NCBI RefSeq assembly: GCF_963666195.1
Contig: NZ_OY762653.1
Span: 744,001 to 808,000, forward strand
DNA from: Trichococcus shcherbakoviae
GTDB taxonomy: Bacteria > Bacillota > Bacilli > Lactobacillales > Aerococcaceae
Length of the DNA stretch: 64,000 nucleotides
Direction of reading: 5' to 3'
Position numbers and translations under genes: made by a program. The notes under the pieces are model-generated. The model was not told where the DNA came from. It saw only the letters and a list, made by a program, of their open reading frames with translations, and ran no database searches. Below are positions 7,097 to 15,348 of this stretch, in pieces. The stretch's first letter is position 1; the number at the start of each line of letters is the position of its first letter.

Positions 7097-7927
7097 TTAG
7101 TGTTTCTTTGATTCCTTATATACGCTGACCATTTCGGCATAATCCGCCATGATCGTCTGCACAATCGGATTATTCATCGTCGGAATCGCAACAGCTCCGA
7201 TTTTCGATATCGGCAGTACATTATTGCCGGTTCCGGAAACGAAGGCTCCTTCAGCATCCTTGACCCACTCGACAGGGATGGCCGTCTCGTTGATCGGAAT
7301 CTGTCTTTTTCCACAGATTTCGAACACTTTCTTGCGGACGATTCCCAGAAGTACCGCGTTTGCAGGGGGCGTGTACAATTCTTTCCCTTTCACAAAAAAG
7401 ACATTCGTGCGGCTGCCTTCCGTGATTTCCTCATTCCCATCCACCAGCAACAATTCGTAGACCCCTTTATCAGCCCTTTCCTGCAGCACGGCTTTCTGGT
7501 AATCCGACCGGACAAGCTTGATGTTCGGATCCAGCCTTTCGATACGGAACAGGCTCGTCGCGATGCCCTCTTCATAATAGCATTTTGGCGGGTAGATGCT
7601 TTGGGTGAAAAAGATCCACAAAACACTTTCGCTTTTTGACGTTTTTCCAAGGATGAACTTAAGGTTCTGATTCCCCACCTGATTGGCGGCTATCAGGCGA
7701 TAGACGCGGTCCTCGATGGATTCCGCAGTGGCTGGCAGCGGCAGATCCAGATAAGCAGCAGACCGAAAAAAACGATCCAGATGATCCTCCAGAAATATTG
7801 CAATCCCATCCTCGACACGGATGACTTCGTATACCGTCCGGCCTTCAAATTCCGGATAGCTTTCGCCGTCAGCATTTTTTACTAGTTCATCGTTCAATAA
7901 GTAATAAGATCCTTCCACTTTTTCCAT
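7097..7927 (-). CDS. Class IV aminotransferase (branched-chain/D-amino-acid aminotransferase family)
   Basis: 276 residues of fold-type IV PLP enzyme. YEVIRVEDGIAIFLEDHLDRFFRSA is the N-terminal signature with the phosphate-proximal Arg. NIKLVRSDYQKAVLQE corresponds to the IKSLNYL-type catalytic Lys region, EITEGSRTNVFFVKG to the substrate Glu and the S/T-R-x-N segment, and GIVRKKVFEICG to the PLP-phosphate site. Family members are branched-chain aminotransferases, D-alanine aminotransferases and aminodeoxychorismate lyases; motifs do not separate these firmly. It stands alone, ends at its own terminator, and is divergent from the HD gene at 8160. Confidence 0.85.
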   Translation of the reverse strand: MEKVEGSYYLLNDELVKNADGESYPEFEGRTVYEVIRVEDGIAIFLEDHLDRFFRSAAYLDLPLPATAESIEDRVYRLIAANQVGNQNLKFILGKTSKSESVLWIFFTQSIYPPKCYYEEGIATSLFRIERLDPNIKLVRSDYQKAVLQERADKGVYELLLVDGNEEITEGSRTNVFFVKGKELYTPPANAVLLGIVRKKVFEICGKRQIPINETAIPVEWVKDAEGAFVSGTGNNVLPISKIGAVAIPTMNNPIVQTIMADYAEMVSVYKESKKH

Positions 7928-8159
7928 ATTCGACGCCCCTTCCCGTTCTTATATTCCCTATTCTACTCCGGAATCCCGAAAAGTACATGCCAATTCGTAA
8001 AACAGCAGATATGACAGCCAAATGACAAACTATTTAAAAATTAGTAAAAGTGAAGAAAAACACAACGAGTCCCTTCCTTTTTTTATGCTGCGGGTGTATA
8101 GTATGGGCATCATGAAAAATACGAACACAACTACTTACACAAAGGATGATAGAATAAGC

Positions 8160-8696
8160 ATGCAGATGCCACAATCCAATTGGAAAAATGATGTTGAATA
8201 CGTCGCTTTGGTCGAAGATCTCATCTATCACGAAGAATTATTGCACATGGAGACCATTACCCATCACCACTTCACCAATCGTTTGGAGCATTCGATCCGC
8301 GTATCCTATAAGAGTTACCAGCTTGCAAAAAAATGGAATCTGGATGCTCGATCCACTGCACGTGCCGGTTTGTTGCACGACTTCTTCCACGAAGATCGTG
8401 ATGCTGTCGCCCAGTTGAATATCGGTGCCCATGCAGATGCCCATCCGAAAATAGCTTGCGAAAATGCTTGCCGCATCACTGAAATCAGCTCTCTAGAGCG
8501 CGATATCATCCTCAAGCATATGTTCCTGGTGAGCCGTTGCGGCCTGCCGCGTTACAAAGAAAGTTTTGTCGTAACCTACGTGGACAAATATGTCGCGATC
8601 AGAGAGGTCGTCGAACCGATCAAAGAAATCGCAGGATCCCGCATCCGCAATCTGGTTTCCAAATTGAGCCCGGTAAATCTGAACATCAACATTTAA
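8160..8696 (+). CDS. HD-domain phosphohydrolase-like protein
   Basis: 178 residues from ATG at 8160, which has AAAGGATG about ten bases upstream. The frame extends back to 8022, but a TATAGT -10 box lies inside that stretch, so the longer form is unlikely. The HD motif is spread as HHHFTNRLEHSIRVSY ... ARAGLLHDFFHED ... TYVDKYVAIREV, giving the H...HD...D metal ligands. Its role (nucleotide or other phosphoester hydrolysis) is not defined. It ends at a strong terminator, after which a hairpin repeat array follows. Confidence 0.82.
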   Translation: MQMPQSNWKNDVEYVALVEDLIYHEELLHMETITHHHFTNRLEHSIRVSYKSYQLAKKWNLDARSTARAGLLHDFFHEDRDAVAQLNIGAHADAHPKIACENACRITEISSLERDIILKHMFLVSRCGLPRYKESFVVTYVDKYVAIREVVEPIKEIAGSRIRNLVSKLSPVNLNINI

Positions 8697-8717
8697 GTCT
8701 AAATTTTATGAAGAATT

Positions 8718-8746
8718 GACTGTCTCAGAAGAGACGGTCTTTTTTT
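8718..8746 (+). terminator. Terminator of HD-domain gene
   Basis: GACTGTCTC and GAGACGGTC with an AGAA loop, then seven T's, 20 bases after the stop codon. Confidence 0.9.
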
Positions 8747-8760
8747 ATATATTCGCCTGC

Positions 8761-8949
8761 TTGTCCGATTCTTCGGTGTTATCGGACAACCTCCGACTCT
8801 CCCACATGTTGCTTGTCCGATTCTCCCACGATATCGGACAACCTCCAACCCTTCCGCATGCTGCTTGTCCGATTCTCCCCCGATATCGGACAACCTGCAA
8901 CCCTTCCGCATGCTGCTTGTCCAATTCTTTCCCGGTATCGGACAACCTT
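8761..8949. repeat. Hairpin array, family A (TTGTCCGAT...ATCGGACAA), copy 1
   Basis: Four units begin at 8761, 8813, 8865 and 8917, exactly 52 bp apart. Each has a 9-bp stem TTGTCCGAT/ATCGGACAA, an 11-base loop and a 23-base semi-conserved spacer containing GCATGCTGC. The array fills the 3'-3' gap between the HD gene and the LysM gene. Three or more frames read through it on both strands because the unit lacks stops; these are not taken as genes. A second array of the same family is at 54958-55123. Confidence 0.85.
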
Positions 8950-8971
8950 CGGCTTTATCCGACGATCCAAA

Positions 8972-9007
8972 CAAAAAAAAGCTGAACCCGCAATGGATTC
9001 AGCTTTT
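8972..9007 (-). terminator. Terminator of LysM protein gene
   Basis: Minus-strand AAAAGCTGAAT and TTCAGCTTTT arms, a ten-base loop and eight T's, about 30 bases after the stop at 9039. Confidence 0.88.
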
Positions 9008-9038
9008 AGATTTGTACTATCAGTATTGTTTATATTTA

Positions 9039-9863
9039 TTAGAAGAATACGTTTGTTACGCCATCGCCTGAAGCACGGAAGCTTTGTGCTGAAGTTGAAC
9101 GGTACCCGTTCAATACTTCGTTAACTGCTTGGATTGTGTCAGCAGAAGGTACTTCTGCTGCAGCAGCTCCGTTGGAAACTACTGAGAACTGACCTGATGC
9201 ATACAATACAGCATCAATTGTCGTTCCGCCCCAGATTCCTGATTCAACGCGGTTCATGATAACAGAAGCAACATTCAATTTTTCTTGGTAGCTTGGGCCT
9301 GCTTCAGCTTGGACTACTTGATACAAGAAGTAGCTCGCTTGGTAAGTCGGTGCTGCCGTTTGTGCTACTGGAGCTGGCTCAACATATGTTTCTACAGCTG
9401 GTGCTGGTGCTGCTACTGGTTCTGCTACTGGTGCAGCTGCCTGCACTTCTTCAACTGCTTCAACTGGTGTTTCGACTTCCACTGCTTCTTCAGAGCTGAC
9501 ATCGTAGCTCTTCACTTCTGAGTCTTGTTCAACAGTCACGATGTTGTGGTCGGCTGATAATACGATTGCGTTGCCGGCAATGATCATGTCTGCATTTCCG
9601 ATGCTGTTCACATCAACTAAGGCATTCACTGATACATCAGTTGCCAATGCGATTGCTGATAAAGTATCGCCCCATTGGAAAGTGTATTTGCTGCCGCTCT
9701 CCAAGCTTTGGATATCCGCTTTGATTTGATCTGCTGTACGTGCTGTCCAAGTGGATGAAGTATATTCTGTTGCATTTGCTTGTGTAGGATTCGCTGTTGC
9801 CATAAAACCGATGGCTGCTAAAGTTGCGCTTGTTACGAATAATCTAGATTTGAAGTTTTTCAT
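9039..9863 (-). CDS. Secreted LysM protein with SleB-like cell-wall hydrolase domain
   Basis: 274 residues from ATG at 9863 (AAAGGGA about ten bases upstream). Residues about 1-31 form a signal peptide ending in TQANA. One LysM repeat (YTFQWGDTLSAIALATDVSVNALVDVN, residues about 60-105) binds peptidoglycan. A long Glu/Pro/Ala/Val linker follows (residues about 130-180), then YFLYQVVQAEAGPSYQEKLNVASVIMNRVES, which resembles the SleB hydrolase core with a candidate catalytic Glu in QAEAG. The domain ends RASGDGVTNVFF, shorter than spore SleB. It probably trims peptidoglycan outside the cell. It is monocistronic, with an unusually long (about 450 base) upstream gap. Confidence 0.85.
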   Translation of the reverse strand: MKNFKSRLFVTSATLAAIGFMATANPTQANATEYTSSTWTARTADQIKADIQSLESGSKYTFQWGDTLSAIALATDVSVNALVDVNSIGNADMIIAGNAIVLSADHNIVTVEQDSEVKSYDVSSEEAVEVETPVEAVEEVQAAAPVAEPVAAPAPAVETYVEPAPVAQTAAPTYQASYFLYQVVQAEAGPSYQEKLNVASVIMNRVESGIWGGTTIDAVLYASGQFSVVSNGAAAAEVPSADTIQAVNEVLNGYRSTSAQSFRASGDGVTNVFF

Positions 9864-10091
9864 GTCTATTTTGTCCCTTTCTTCTCTTCGCAATGTTTTC
9901 GTATTGCAATTTATACTCTTCATGACCTTTTTTATTTGATAAATGAAGTATTTATCCAGGTCTCGATCGGAGTTCTTTCAACAGAGACAATCCTATCATG
10001 AATCAAATCGCTAAAGTTAAATATCCCTTCTTTGTTATTCCATCTTAACGTGACTGTCTCAAATATCTGTTTATCTTACAAACATAAGTCA

Positions 10092-10113
10092 AATATTACG
10101 CTGTCGTAATATA
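10092..10113. promoter_or_regulatory. Palindrome in the long gap upstream of the LysM gene
   Basis: ATATTACG and CGTAATAT flank a four-base centre (CTGT), an operator-like inverted repeat about 230 bases upstream of the LysM start. The rest of the gap (9864-10312) is A/T-rich. Around 10200-10220 it has three related hexamers (TGTTAC, TGTAAC, TGTTTC) at nine-base pitch. They recall WalR boxes in sequence but not in spacing. No gene was found in the gap. Confidence 0.4.
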
Positions 10114-10365
10114 GAAAATCAATTTGTAACAATTGGCATAATAGCTGTCTTTTTTCACAAACTCCATGTCAAAATATAGACAAAATATTGATTTATCAGT
10201 TGTTACATCTGTAACATATGTTTCAATCCGTGTTATTTCTCAAGCGGGAAGGACCCAATTCGCTTTTAATGACTAAAAATTATTACAAAACATTTGCTTA
10301 TTGTAAACATAATTGAACTACCCCCACCTACGCTATCGCTTAGAGGTGGGGGATTCTTAGGAACA

Positions 10366-11553
10366 TCACTCTATCGAGCGATTATTGACTAAGCTATCCC
10401 CGTAGCTTCCTACGGTTAAAAGCCTCAAGGCTTCATGTTTTAGATTTATGCTTGCGTTCAGATCTCTGTCATGGTGAGTATTACATTGCGGGCAATCCCA
10501 GTCCCGGACAGAAGTATTCTTCACGTCTTTGTTTTGGTAGCCACAGCACGAACAGAGTTGGCTAGAAGGGAAGTTCCGGGCAACGACAACGACTTGCTTG
10601 CCGTACCACTTTGACTTATATTCCAGCATCGTCCGAAACTGCGCCCATGATGCTTCCGATATTCCTTTGGAAAACTTCTTGTTTTTCATCATGCCGGATG
10701 CATGCAAATCTTCGATGCCGATGACGTCGTGGTTTTTGACGATTTCAGTCGAAATCTTTTGCAGGTAATCCGTTCGAGTATTGCGGATTCGTTCATGAAT
10801 CCGGGCGACTTTGACGCGCTGTTTCTGGTAGTTTTTCGATTCGGACAGTTTTCGTCCATCCTTTTTGGCCTGCCTTGCCCGCCGGGAAAGAATTTTTTGT
10901 TCCTTAGCGAGCTTTCGCTCCAGTTTCTGGAAAAACCGCGGGTTCTCATAGACTGACTCGTCTGAAACGACGGCAAAATCCTTCAATCCGACATCGACAC
11001 CGCAAGCGGAACCCGTTTTCGGCAATAGTTCACTATCGGTTTCGACTAAAATGGAAATATAATAGTTGCCCGAAGGATTTCGTCGGATGGTCGCGCTCAT
11101 AATTCTTCCGTCCACTTCTTTGGACTTGGCGAATTTGACCAGTCCCAACTTGGGTAGTTTCAGTTTGTTCCCCACTACAGCGATATTTCCATTTGTCTGC
11201 TTGGTCGTGTAGGACTGGATCGGGTTCCGTTTGCTCTTGAAACGCGGCGCCTTGTTCTGCTTTTTGAAAAAACGATTGAAAGAGTCGCTGAGGTTCCGCA
11301 GAGCTGACTGCAGGGCGATGCTATCGACTTCTTGCAGCCAAAGCGTCTCCGATTCTTTTTTCAGCACCGTCAACTTGGCCGAGCAGGCAGAGTAATTCAA
11401 ACCCGCTCCCGTCTCCTCATAGGTTTTGTTCCATTCGGACAGGAAGCGATTGAACACGAAACGAGAACAGCCGATAGTCTTCCCAATCAGGATTTGTTGC
11501 TCCTGATTGGGGTAGATTCGGAACTTATAGTTTTTGTAGATCATCACAATCAT
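10366..11553 (-). CDS. tnpB: TnpB RNA-guided nuclease (IS605 OrfB)
   Basis: 395 residues, a full-length TnpB. The RuvC carboxylates all seem present: Asp in [12 protein letters not shown], Glu in [12 protein letters not shown] and Asp in [13 protein letters not shown] four-Cys zinc finger (CSCCG ... CPQC) lies between the last two. TnpB proteins are ancestors of Cas12 and use an omega RNA, made from the gene's 3' end and the right end, to cut DNA next to a TAM. The first ATG (11553) is only three bases from GGGAGG; GTG or ATG at 11547/11544 are better spaced, and [13 protein letters not shown] at 11544 is the typical family start. The gene appears intact. Confidence 0.93.
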   Translation of the reverse strand: MIVMIYKNYKFRIYPNQEQQILIGKTIGCSRFVFNRFLSEWNKTYEETGAGLNYSACSAKLTVLKKESETLWLQEVDSIALQSALRNLSDSFNRFFKKQNKAPRFKSKRNPIQSYTTKQTNGNIAVVGNKLKLPKLGLVKFAKSKEVDGRIMSATIRRNPSGNYYISILVETDSELLPKTGSACGVDVGLKDFAVVSDESVYENPRFFQKLERKLAKEQKILSRRARQAKKDGRKLSESKNYQKQRVKVARIHERIRNTRTDYLQKISTEIVKNHDVIGIEDLHASGMMKNKKFSKGISEASWAQFRTMLEYKSKWYGKQVVVVARNFPSSQLCSCCGYQNKDVKNTSVRDWDCPQCNTHHDRDLNASINLKHEALRLLTVGSYGDSLVNNRSIE

Positions 11554-11573
11554 TCGCCTCCCTATACCATATA

Positions 11574-11603
11574 ATTATATGCGAACGTACGTTCTTTGTC
11601 GAA
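11574..11603 (-). promoter_or_regulatory. tnpB promoter with SOS-box-like palindrome
   Basis: Minus-strand TTCGAC (11598-11603), an 18-base spacer and TATAAT (11574-11579). Inside the spacer, 11582-11595 on the plus strand reads CGAACGTACGTTCT, which agrees with 13 of 14 positions of the Gram-positive LexA consensus CGAACRNRYGTTYC. A half site CGAAC lies next to it at 11600-11604. Confidence 0.55.
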
Positions 11604-11736
11604 CGGGAGGTCCATCGTTAACGGTAAGAATTTTTCGAAAAAAATAGGCTGACGCCTACCGCCATTCATCTCCCACCTACTCATTGGGCTGTACCCTTTT
11701 CATTCCTAGAGGTGGGAGTCTTCTGGCGGAAAAGGA

Positions 11737-11770
11737 TAAAAAAACCTTACCGACTTCATCGGTAAGGTTA
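11737..11770 (-). terminator. Terminator of tRNA-Gly
   Basis: ACCTTACCGA and TCGGTAAGGT arms around a five-base loop, with seven T's on the minus strand. The IS element begins inside or just after this T run. Confidence 0.9.
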
Positions 11771-11790
11771 AGATGCATTCAATTTCAATA

Positions 11791-11861
11791 AGCGGGCGAC
11801 GGGAATCGGACCCGCGACATGACCTTGGGAAGGTCGCATTTTACCACTAAACTACGCCCGC
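11791..11861 (-). tRNA. tRNA-Gly, anticodon CCC
   Basis: The minus strand folds as a cloverleaf. The acceptor is GCGGGCG/CGCCCGC, the D arm contains AGTGGTAAA, the anticodon loop is TTCCCAA (anticodon CCC) on a GACC/GGTC stem, and the T arm has a slightly variant GGTCCGATTCC. No CCA is encoded. It is followed by a strong terminator, so it is a single-tRNA unit. CCC reads GGG codons and would usually supplement a UCC tRNA. Confidence 0.9.
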
Positions 11862-11955
11862 ATGCTGGTCTGTTCGACCGGACTGCATGTTTCATTCTAC
11901 CCCTAAATTGTGCTCACGACAATAGCTAAATAGAAAAAATGTGCAAATTTATGCG

Positions 11956-11986
11956 AAAAAAACTCCCTCAGCAATTACCGAGGAAG
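11956..11986 (-). terminator. Terminator of cop operon
   Basis: CTTCCTCGG and CTGAGGGAG arms with a short loop, then seven T's, about 20 bases after the copZ stop. Confidence 0.85.
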
Positions 11987-12006
11987 CCCGTGCTATTATT
12001 TTTTGC

Positions 12007-12216
12007 TTATTTGCTGCCGGTTACTTTGAATTTCGTACCGGACAACGCTTCATTGAAAGTCACTTCGGAAATGTCTTGGTTCGTCTTGACTGTTGCTTTC
12101 TTTCCTTCCAGATCAACCGTTACCTCTTCCACACCTGCAATCGCAGAGAATTTCTCTTTGACTGTCGCTACGCAGCCATCGCATTTCATTCCTTCAAGCA
12201 TCAATTCTTTTTGCAT
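12007..12216 (-). CDS. copZ: Copper chaperone
   Basis: 69 residues, one heavy-metal-associated ferredoxin-like domain. MLEGMKCDGCVATVKE holds the metal-binding CxxC (Cys-Asp-Gly-Cys), and the rest (VEEVTVDLEGKKATVKTNQD) fits beta-alpha-beta-beta. It carries Cu(I) in the cytoplasm to the CopA ATPase or CopY repressor. It is the last gene of copY-copA-copZ, 35 bases after copA. Confidence 0.93.
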   Translation of the reverse strand: MQKELMLEGMKCDGCVATVKEKFSAIAGVEEVTVDLEGKKATVKTNQDISEVTFNEALSGTKFKVTGSK

Positions 12217-12251
12217 AATCGTTTCCTCTTTTCTCTATATATGATATTCCC

Positions 12252-14717
12252 TTACCGTTTTGAGACGGAGGGTTTGAATCCTTTCAGACGTAACGCATTC
12301 AACACAACCGACACCGAGCTGAAACTCATCGCTGCTCCGGCGATCATCGGATTCAACAAGGGCCCTCCGAAGACGTGCAGGATTCCCATCGCGACAGGAA
12401 TGCCCAGGACATTATAGGCGAATGCCCAGAACAGATTTTCCTTGATGTTTTTGATTGTTGCTTTGCTGAGTTCGACGGCTGTGGCTACTGCCATCAGGTC
12501 GCTCTTCATCAGAACGATATCCGCTGATTCGATGGCGACGTCCGTCCCTGATCCGATGGCGATACCGATATCTGCTTGGGCCAATGCCGGTGCATCATTA
12601 ACGCCGTCTCCAACCATGGCGACTTTTCGGCCTCCCTGTTGCAGCTTCTTGACTTCTTCCGCTTTGTCTTCAGGCAACACCTCACTCAGGACACGGTCGA
12701 TGCCCACCTGATTGGCGATGGCTTGCGCCGTACGTTTATTGTCGCCGGTGATCATCGCGATTTCGATGCCCATCCCACGCAGTTTTTTGATTGCCGCCGC
12801 ACTGCTTGCTTTCACGGTATCGGCAACGGCGATGATGCCGGCCAATTCCCCATCCATTGCGATGTACATCGGTGTTTTTCCTTGTTCAGCCAGCGTGTGG
12901 GAGGTATCGGCAAATGAACCTAGTCCGATCGCATGGTTCAGCATCAACTTTTCATTTCCCAACAGAAGCTCTTTCCCATCGATTGTGACGGCAATACCGA
13001 AACCAGGCAGCGCATTGAAAGCGGATGGTTTCAACAAAGACAGCTCTTTCTCTTCAGCATCGCGAACGATGGCTTCTCCAAGCGGATGCTCCGATCCTTT
13101 TTCGGCCGATGCCGCCAACAGCAACAGTTCATCCGGATCGAGTCCTTCACGGACCAAGACATCAGTAACTTTCGGCTTGCCTTCCGTGATTGTCCCCGTC
13201 TTGTCGAAAACGATTGTCTGGATTTTATGCGTCACTTCCAGAGCCGTCCCGCTTTTGATCAGCACACCGTTCTCGGCACCCTTGCCGGTACCCACCATGA
13301 TGGCGGTAGGTGTCGCCAAACCCAAAGCGCAAGGACAAGCGATTACCAAGACCGAAATCGTGATGGTCAGTGCGAAAATCCATGATTCTTGTCCCAAGAA
13401 GTACCAAGACAAACCGGCCAGAACAGCGAGCACGATGACGATCGGAACGAAGTAGCCCGAAATCGTATCAGCTAGTTTTGCGATCGGTGCTTTTGAACCT
13501 TGGGCATCTTCCACCAACTTGATGATCTGCGCAAGGGCTGTATCTTTTCCGACTTTTTCTGCCCGGTAATGGATGGAACCATTTTTGTTGATGCTGCCGC
13601 CGATGATCGCATCGCCCGCTTTTTTCTCCACGGGCATGCTTTCGCCTGTCAGCATCGATTCATCAACAGATGTCAGTCCTTCCGTTACTTTTCCATCGAC
13701 AGCCATTTTTTCGCCGGGACGGACAACCAAAATGTCCCCTACCATGACAGCATCCAGCTTGATTTCCTGCTCATTGCCGTCACGAATAACGCGGGCTGTC
13801 TTAGGAGCCAAGCCCATCAGTTTTTTGATGGCTTCTGACGTCTTGCCTTTTGAAACGGCCTCGAAGTACTTCCCGAGCGTAATCAGCGTCAATATGACAG
13901 CCGCCGATTCATAGTACAAGTTCATGACAAGTTCGTTGTTCCCTCCGATTGCTGCAAAGGTGCCATAAAGGCTATACAGAAAGGCAGTACTGGTCCCTAA
14001 AGCCACCAGCGAGTCCATATTCGGGTGGCCTTTGAACAAGGACTTGAATCCTACCGTAAAAAATTTCGTCCCGAGTACCATCACTGGAATCGTCAACACT
14101 AGCTGCGTGAGCGCGAACGTTACCGGGTACATATTCGGATGGAGGCTCATCGGCAACGGTAAGCCCAACATGTGGCCCATCGCGAGATACAGAAGCGGAA
14201 GCGTGAATACCGCCGAGAGCCAAAAGCGTCTCCACATATTTTTGATGTGCTGCTCTTTCTTCGCTTGGTTTTGGTCGCTTTCTTCTATAGTAGCGTTCTC
14301 TTCGATAGCCTTGTAGCCCGCTTCGGCCACAACTTTTTCGATATCCCCTGGATGAAGCACGGTCGGATCGTAGGAGATGACCATTTTTTCGGTAGTCAGG
14401 TTCACGGATGCATCAGACACGCCGGCAACTGCCCGGGTCACTTTTTCCACGGTTTGGGAGCACGAGGCGCAACTCATGCCTTCGATCAGAAATGTCTTTT
14501 CTTTCTTGTTTGCCACCAAAACGTAGCCAGCCGCATCGACTGCATTCTTCAGAATTTCTTCGGAAAAATGGCTTTCATCGACAGCAACCGTCAGTTTCTC
14601 GGTCGCCAAGTTGACTGTGGCTTCCTTGACGCCTGCGACTTTAGCTGCCGCTTTTTCCACGGCTTGTGAGCACGATGCACAACTCATGCCTTCTATTTCA
14701 TAACTTTTATTTTCCAT
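12252..14717 (-). CDS. copA: Cu(I)-exporting P1B-type ATPase
   Basis: 821 residues. Two N-terminal metal-binding domains each carry GMSCASC (residues about 9-15 and 79-85). Eight membrane helices and the catalytic core follow: the TGES actuator loop, the ACPCALG metal-transfer motif in helix 6, DKTGT with the phosphorylated Asp, SEHPLGEA with the HP motif, and MVGDGVNDAP. It expels Cu(I) from the cytoplasm using ATP. The start overlaps the end of copY by about ten bases, showing translational coupling. The CPC motif and the CopY/CopZ neighbours make copper the expected metal. Confidence 0.96.
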   Translation of the reverse strand: MENKSYEIEGMSCASCSQAVEKAAAKVAGVKEATVNLATEKLTVAVDESHFSEEILKNAVDAAGYVLVANKKEKTFLIEGMSCASCSQTVEKVTRAVAGVSDASVNLTTEKMVISYDPTVLHPGDIEKVVAEAGYKAIEENATIEESDQNQAKKEQHIKNMWRRFWLSAVFTLPLLYLAMGHMLGLPLPMSLHPNMYPVTFALTQLVLTIPVMVLGTKFFTVGFKSLFKGHPNMDSLVALGTSTAFLYSLYGTFAAIGGNNELVMNLYYESAAVILTLITLGKYFEAVSKGKTSEAIKKLMGLAPKTARVIRDGNEQEIKLDAVMVGDILVVRPGEKMAVDGKVTEGLTSVDESMLTGESMPVEKKAGDAIIGGSINKNGSIHYRAEKVGKDTALAQIIKLVEDAQGSKAPIAKLADTISGYFVPIVIVLAVLAGLSWYFLGQESWIFALTITISVLVIACPCALGLATPTAIMVGTGKGAENGVLIKSGTALEVTHKIQTIVFDKTGTITEGKPKVTDVLVREGLDPDELLLLAASAEKGSEHPLGEAIVRDAEEKELSLLKPSAFNALPGFGIAVTIDGKELLLGNEKLMLNHAIGLGSFADTSHTLAEQGKTPMYIAMDGELAGIIAVADTVKASSAAAIKKLRGMGIEIAMITGDNKRTAQAIANQVGIDRVLSEVLPEDKAEEVKKLQQGGRKVAMVGDGVNDAPALAQADIGIAIGSGTDVAIESADIVLMKSDLMAVATAVELSKATIKNIKENLFWAFAYNVLGIPVAMGILHVFGGPLLNPMIAGAAMSFSSVSVVLNALRLKGFKPSVSKR

Positions 14718-15183
14718 CGGGCGATTCCTCCTTGTGTATGCAACCGGTTTGTTTACAGTTGCATTGTCCTGGCGTGCACATGCACTTCACTTCATCGACT
14801 GCCGTGCGTTTTTTGGCGGCAATCACTTTTTCCAACAATGCAACATCAGCGTGGCTAAGCGTCGCTCTTTCAATCAGTTCCGCTATCGTGCTGCCGACTT
14901 TTTTCGTACAGACGTGCGCCAAAAGGTCTTCGGTAGCGCCGCCGACGCTTTCCTGTTCGGATACGTTTGCGCTGTAGATGAATTTATTGCCGATCGGTTC
15001 TGTTGCCAATAAGCCTTTGTCGACGAGTCTTCCGATCAACGTTTTGACGGTGGCTTGTTTCCAATCCATTTTTTCCTGCAGAACCGAAATGATTTCCCGG
15101 CTGGTCGCCTCACCGTTTGTCCAGACAACGCGCATCACTTCCCATTCAGCATCGGTTATCTTTTTCTGTGTCGAATCGGTCAT
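14707..15183 (-). CDS. copY: Copper-responsive repressor CopY/TcrY
   Basis: 158 residues from ATG at 15183; an ATG three codons earlier (15192) lies too close to AAAGGA to be used well. A BlaI/MecI-type winged helix (TDAEWEVMRVVWTNGEATSREIISVLQEK ... TVKTLIGRLVDKGLL) is followed by the C-terminal copper/zinc motif CMCTPGQCNC (CxCx4CxC) and one further Cys. Zn-CopY binds cop boxes and leaves when Cu(I) replaces Zn. A perfect cop box lies in its own promoter, so it autoregulates the operon. Confidence 0.94.
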   Translation of the reverse strand: MTDSTQKKITDAEWEVMRVVWTNGEATSREIISVLQEKMDWKQATVKTLIGRLVDKGLLATEPIGNKFIYSANVSEQESVGGATEDLLAHVCTKKVGSTIAELIERATLSHADVALLEKVIAAKKRTAVDEVKCMCTPGQCNCKQTGCIHKEESPDGK

Positions 15184-15223
15184 TTTTTTCATCCTTTCGT
15201 TGTTGTTCCTTGCTTCTGAAGTA

Positions 15224-15252
15224 AGTTTACATCTGTAGACGTTTTATGTCAA
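15224..15252 (-). promoter_or_regulatory. cop operon promoter with cop box
   Basis: TTGACA (15247-15252), a 17-base spacer and TAAACT (15224-15229) on the minus strand. TACATCTGTA at 15228-15237 matches the cop box TACANNTGTA and lies between -35 and -10, where CopY would block polymerase. Only one box was seen. Confidence 0.88.
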
Positions 15253-15269
15253 ATGATTTTAACCCAAAA

Positions 15270-15312
15270 CAAAAAACAGCAAGTTACCGCCGATCGGTTG
15301 GCCTGCTGTTTT
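15270..15312 (-). terminator. Terminator of Ada-type regulator gene
   Basis: AAAACAGCAGGCCAAC...GCTGTTTTTT on the minus strand: an ACAGCA-type stem with an inner CCGATCGG, then T's, about 35 bases after the stop at 15349. Confidence 0.75.
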
Positions 15313-15348
15313 GCTCTCAATTAATTTGTTTGTACTAATAGTAGGTCA

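Larger units (their letters stand above)
10313..11735 (-). mobile_element. IS605/IS1341-type element carrying only tnpB
   Basis: The unit has the ends of IS200/IS605 elements. A right-end hairpin with CCCCCACCT/AGGTGGGGG arms (10321-10350) is followed by a TCAA-type end. A left-end hairpin with CTCCCACCT/AGGTGGGAG lies about 11670-11720. There is no tnpA (Y1 transposase), so it would need TnpA supplied in trans. On the minus strand the left end is preceded by TTTAT from the T run of the tRNA-Gly terminator, a plausible target/TAM. Exact ends are inferred from comparison with known family logic. Confidence 0.75.

Noticed and set aside
6967-7164. Extended BirA start, giving 396 residues
   Set aside because: The extension crosses the upstream gene's terminator, while the ATG at 6966 has a strong ribosome site and the expected HTH start.
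8761-8949. The evenly spaced hairpins as a CRISPR array
   Set aside because: The 23-base spacers are similar to one another rather than unique, there are only four units, and no cas genes are present.
12712-13455. Long plus-strand open frames inside 12.4-13.5 kb
   Set aside because: They are antisense to copA, where all P-type ATPase motifs are found in the minus-strand frame.
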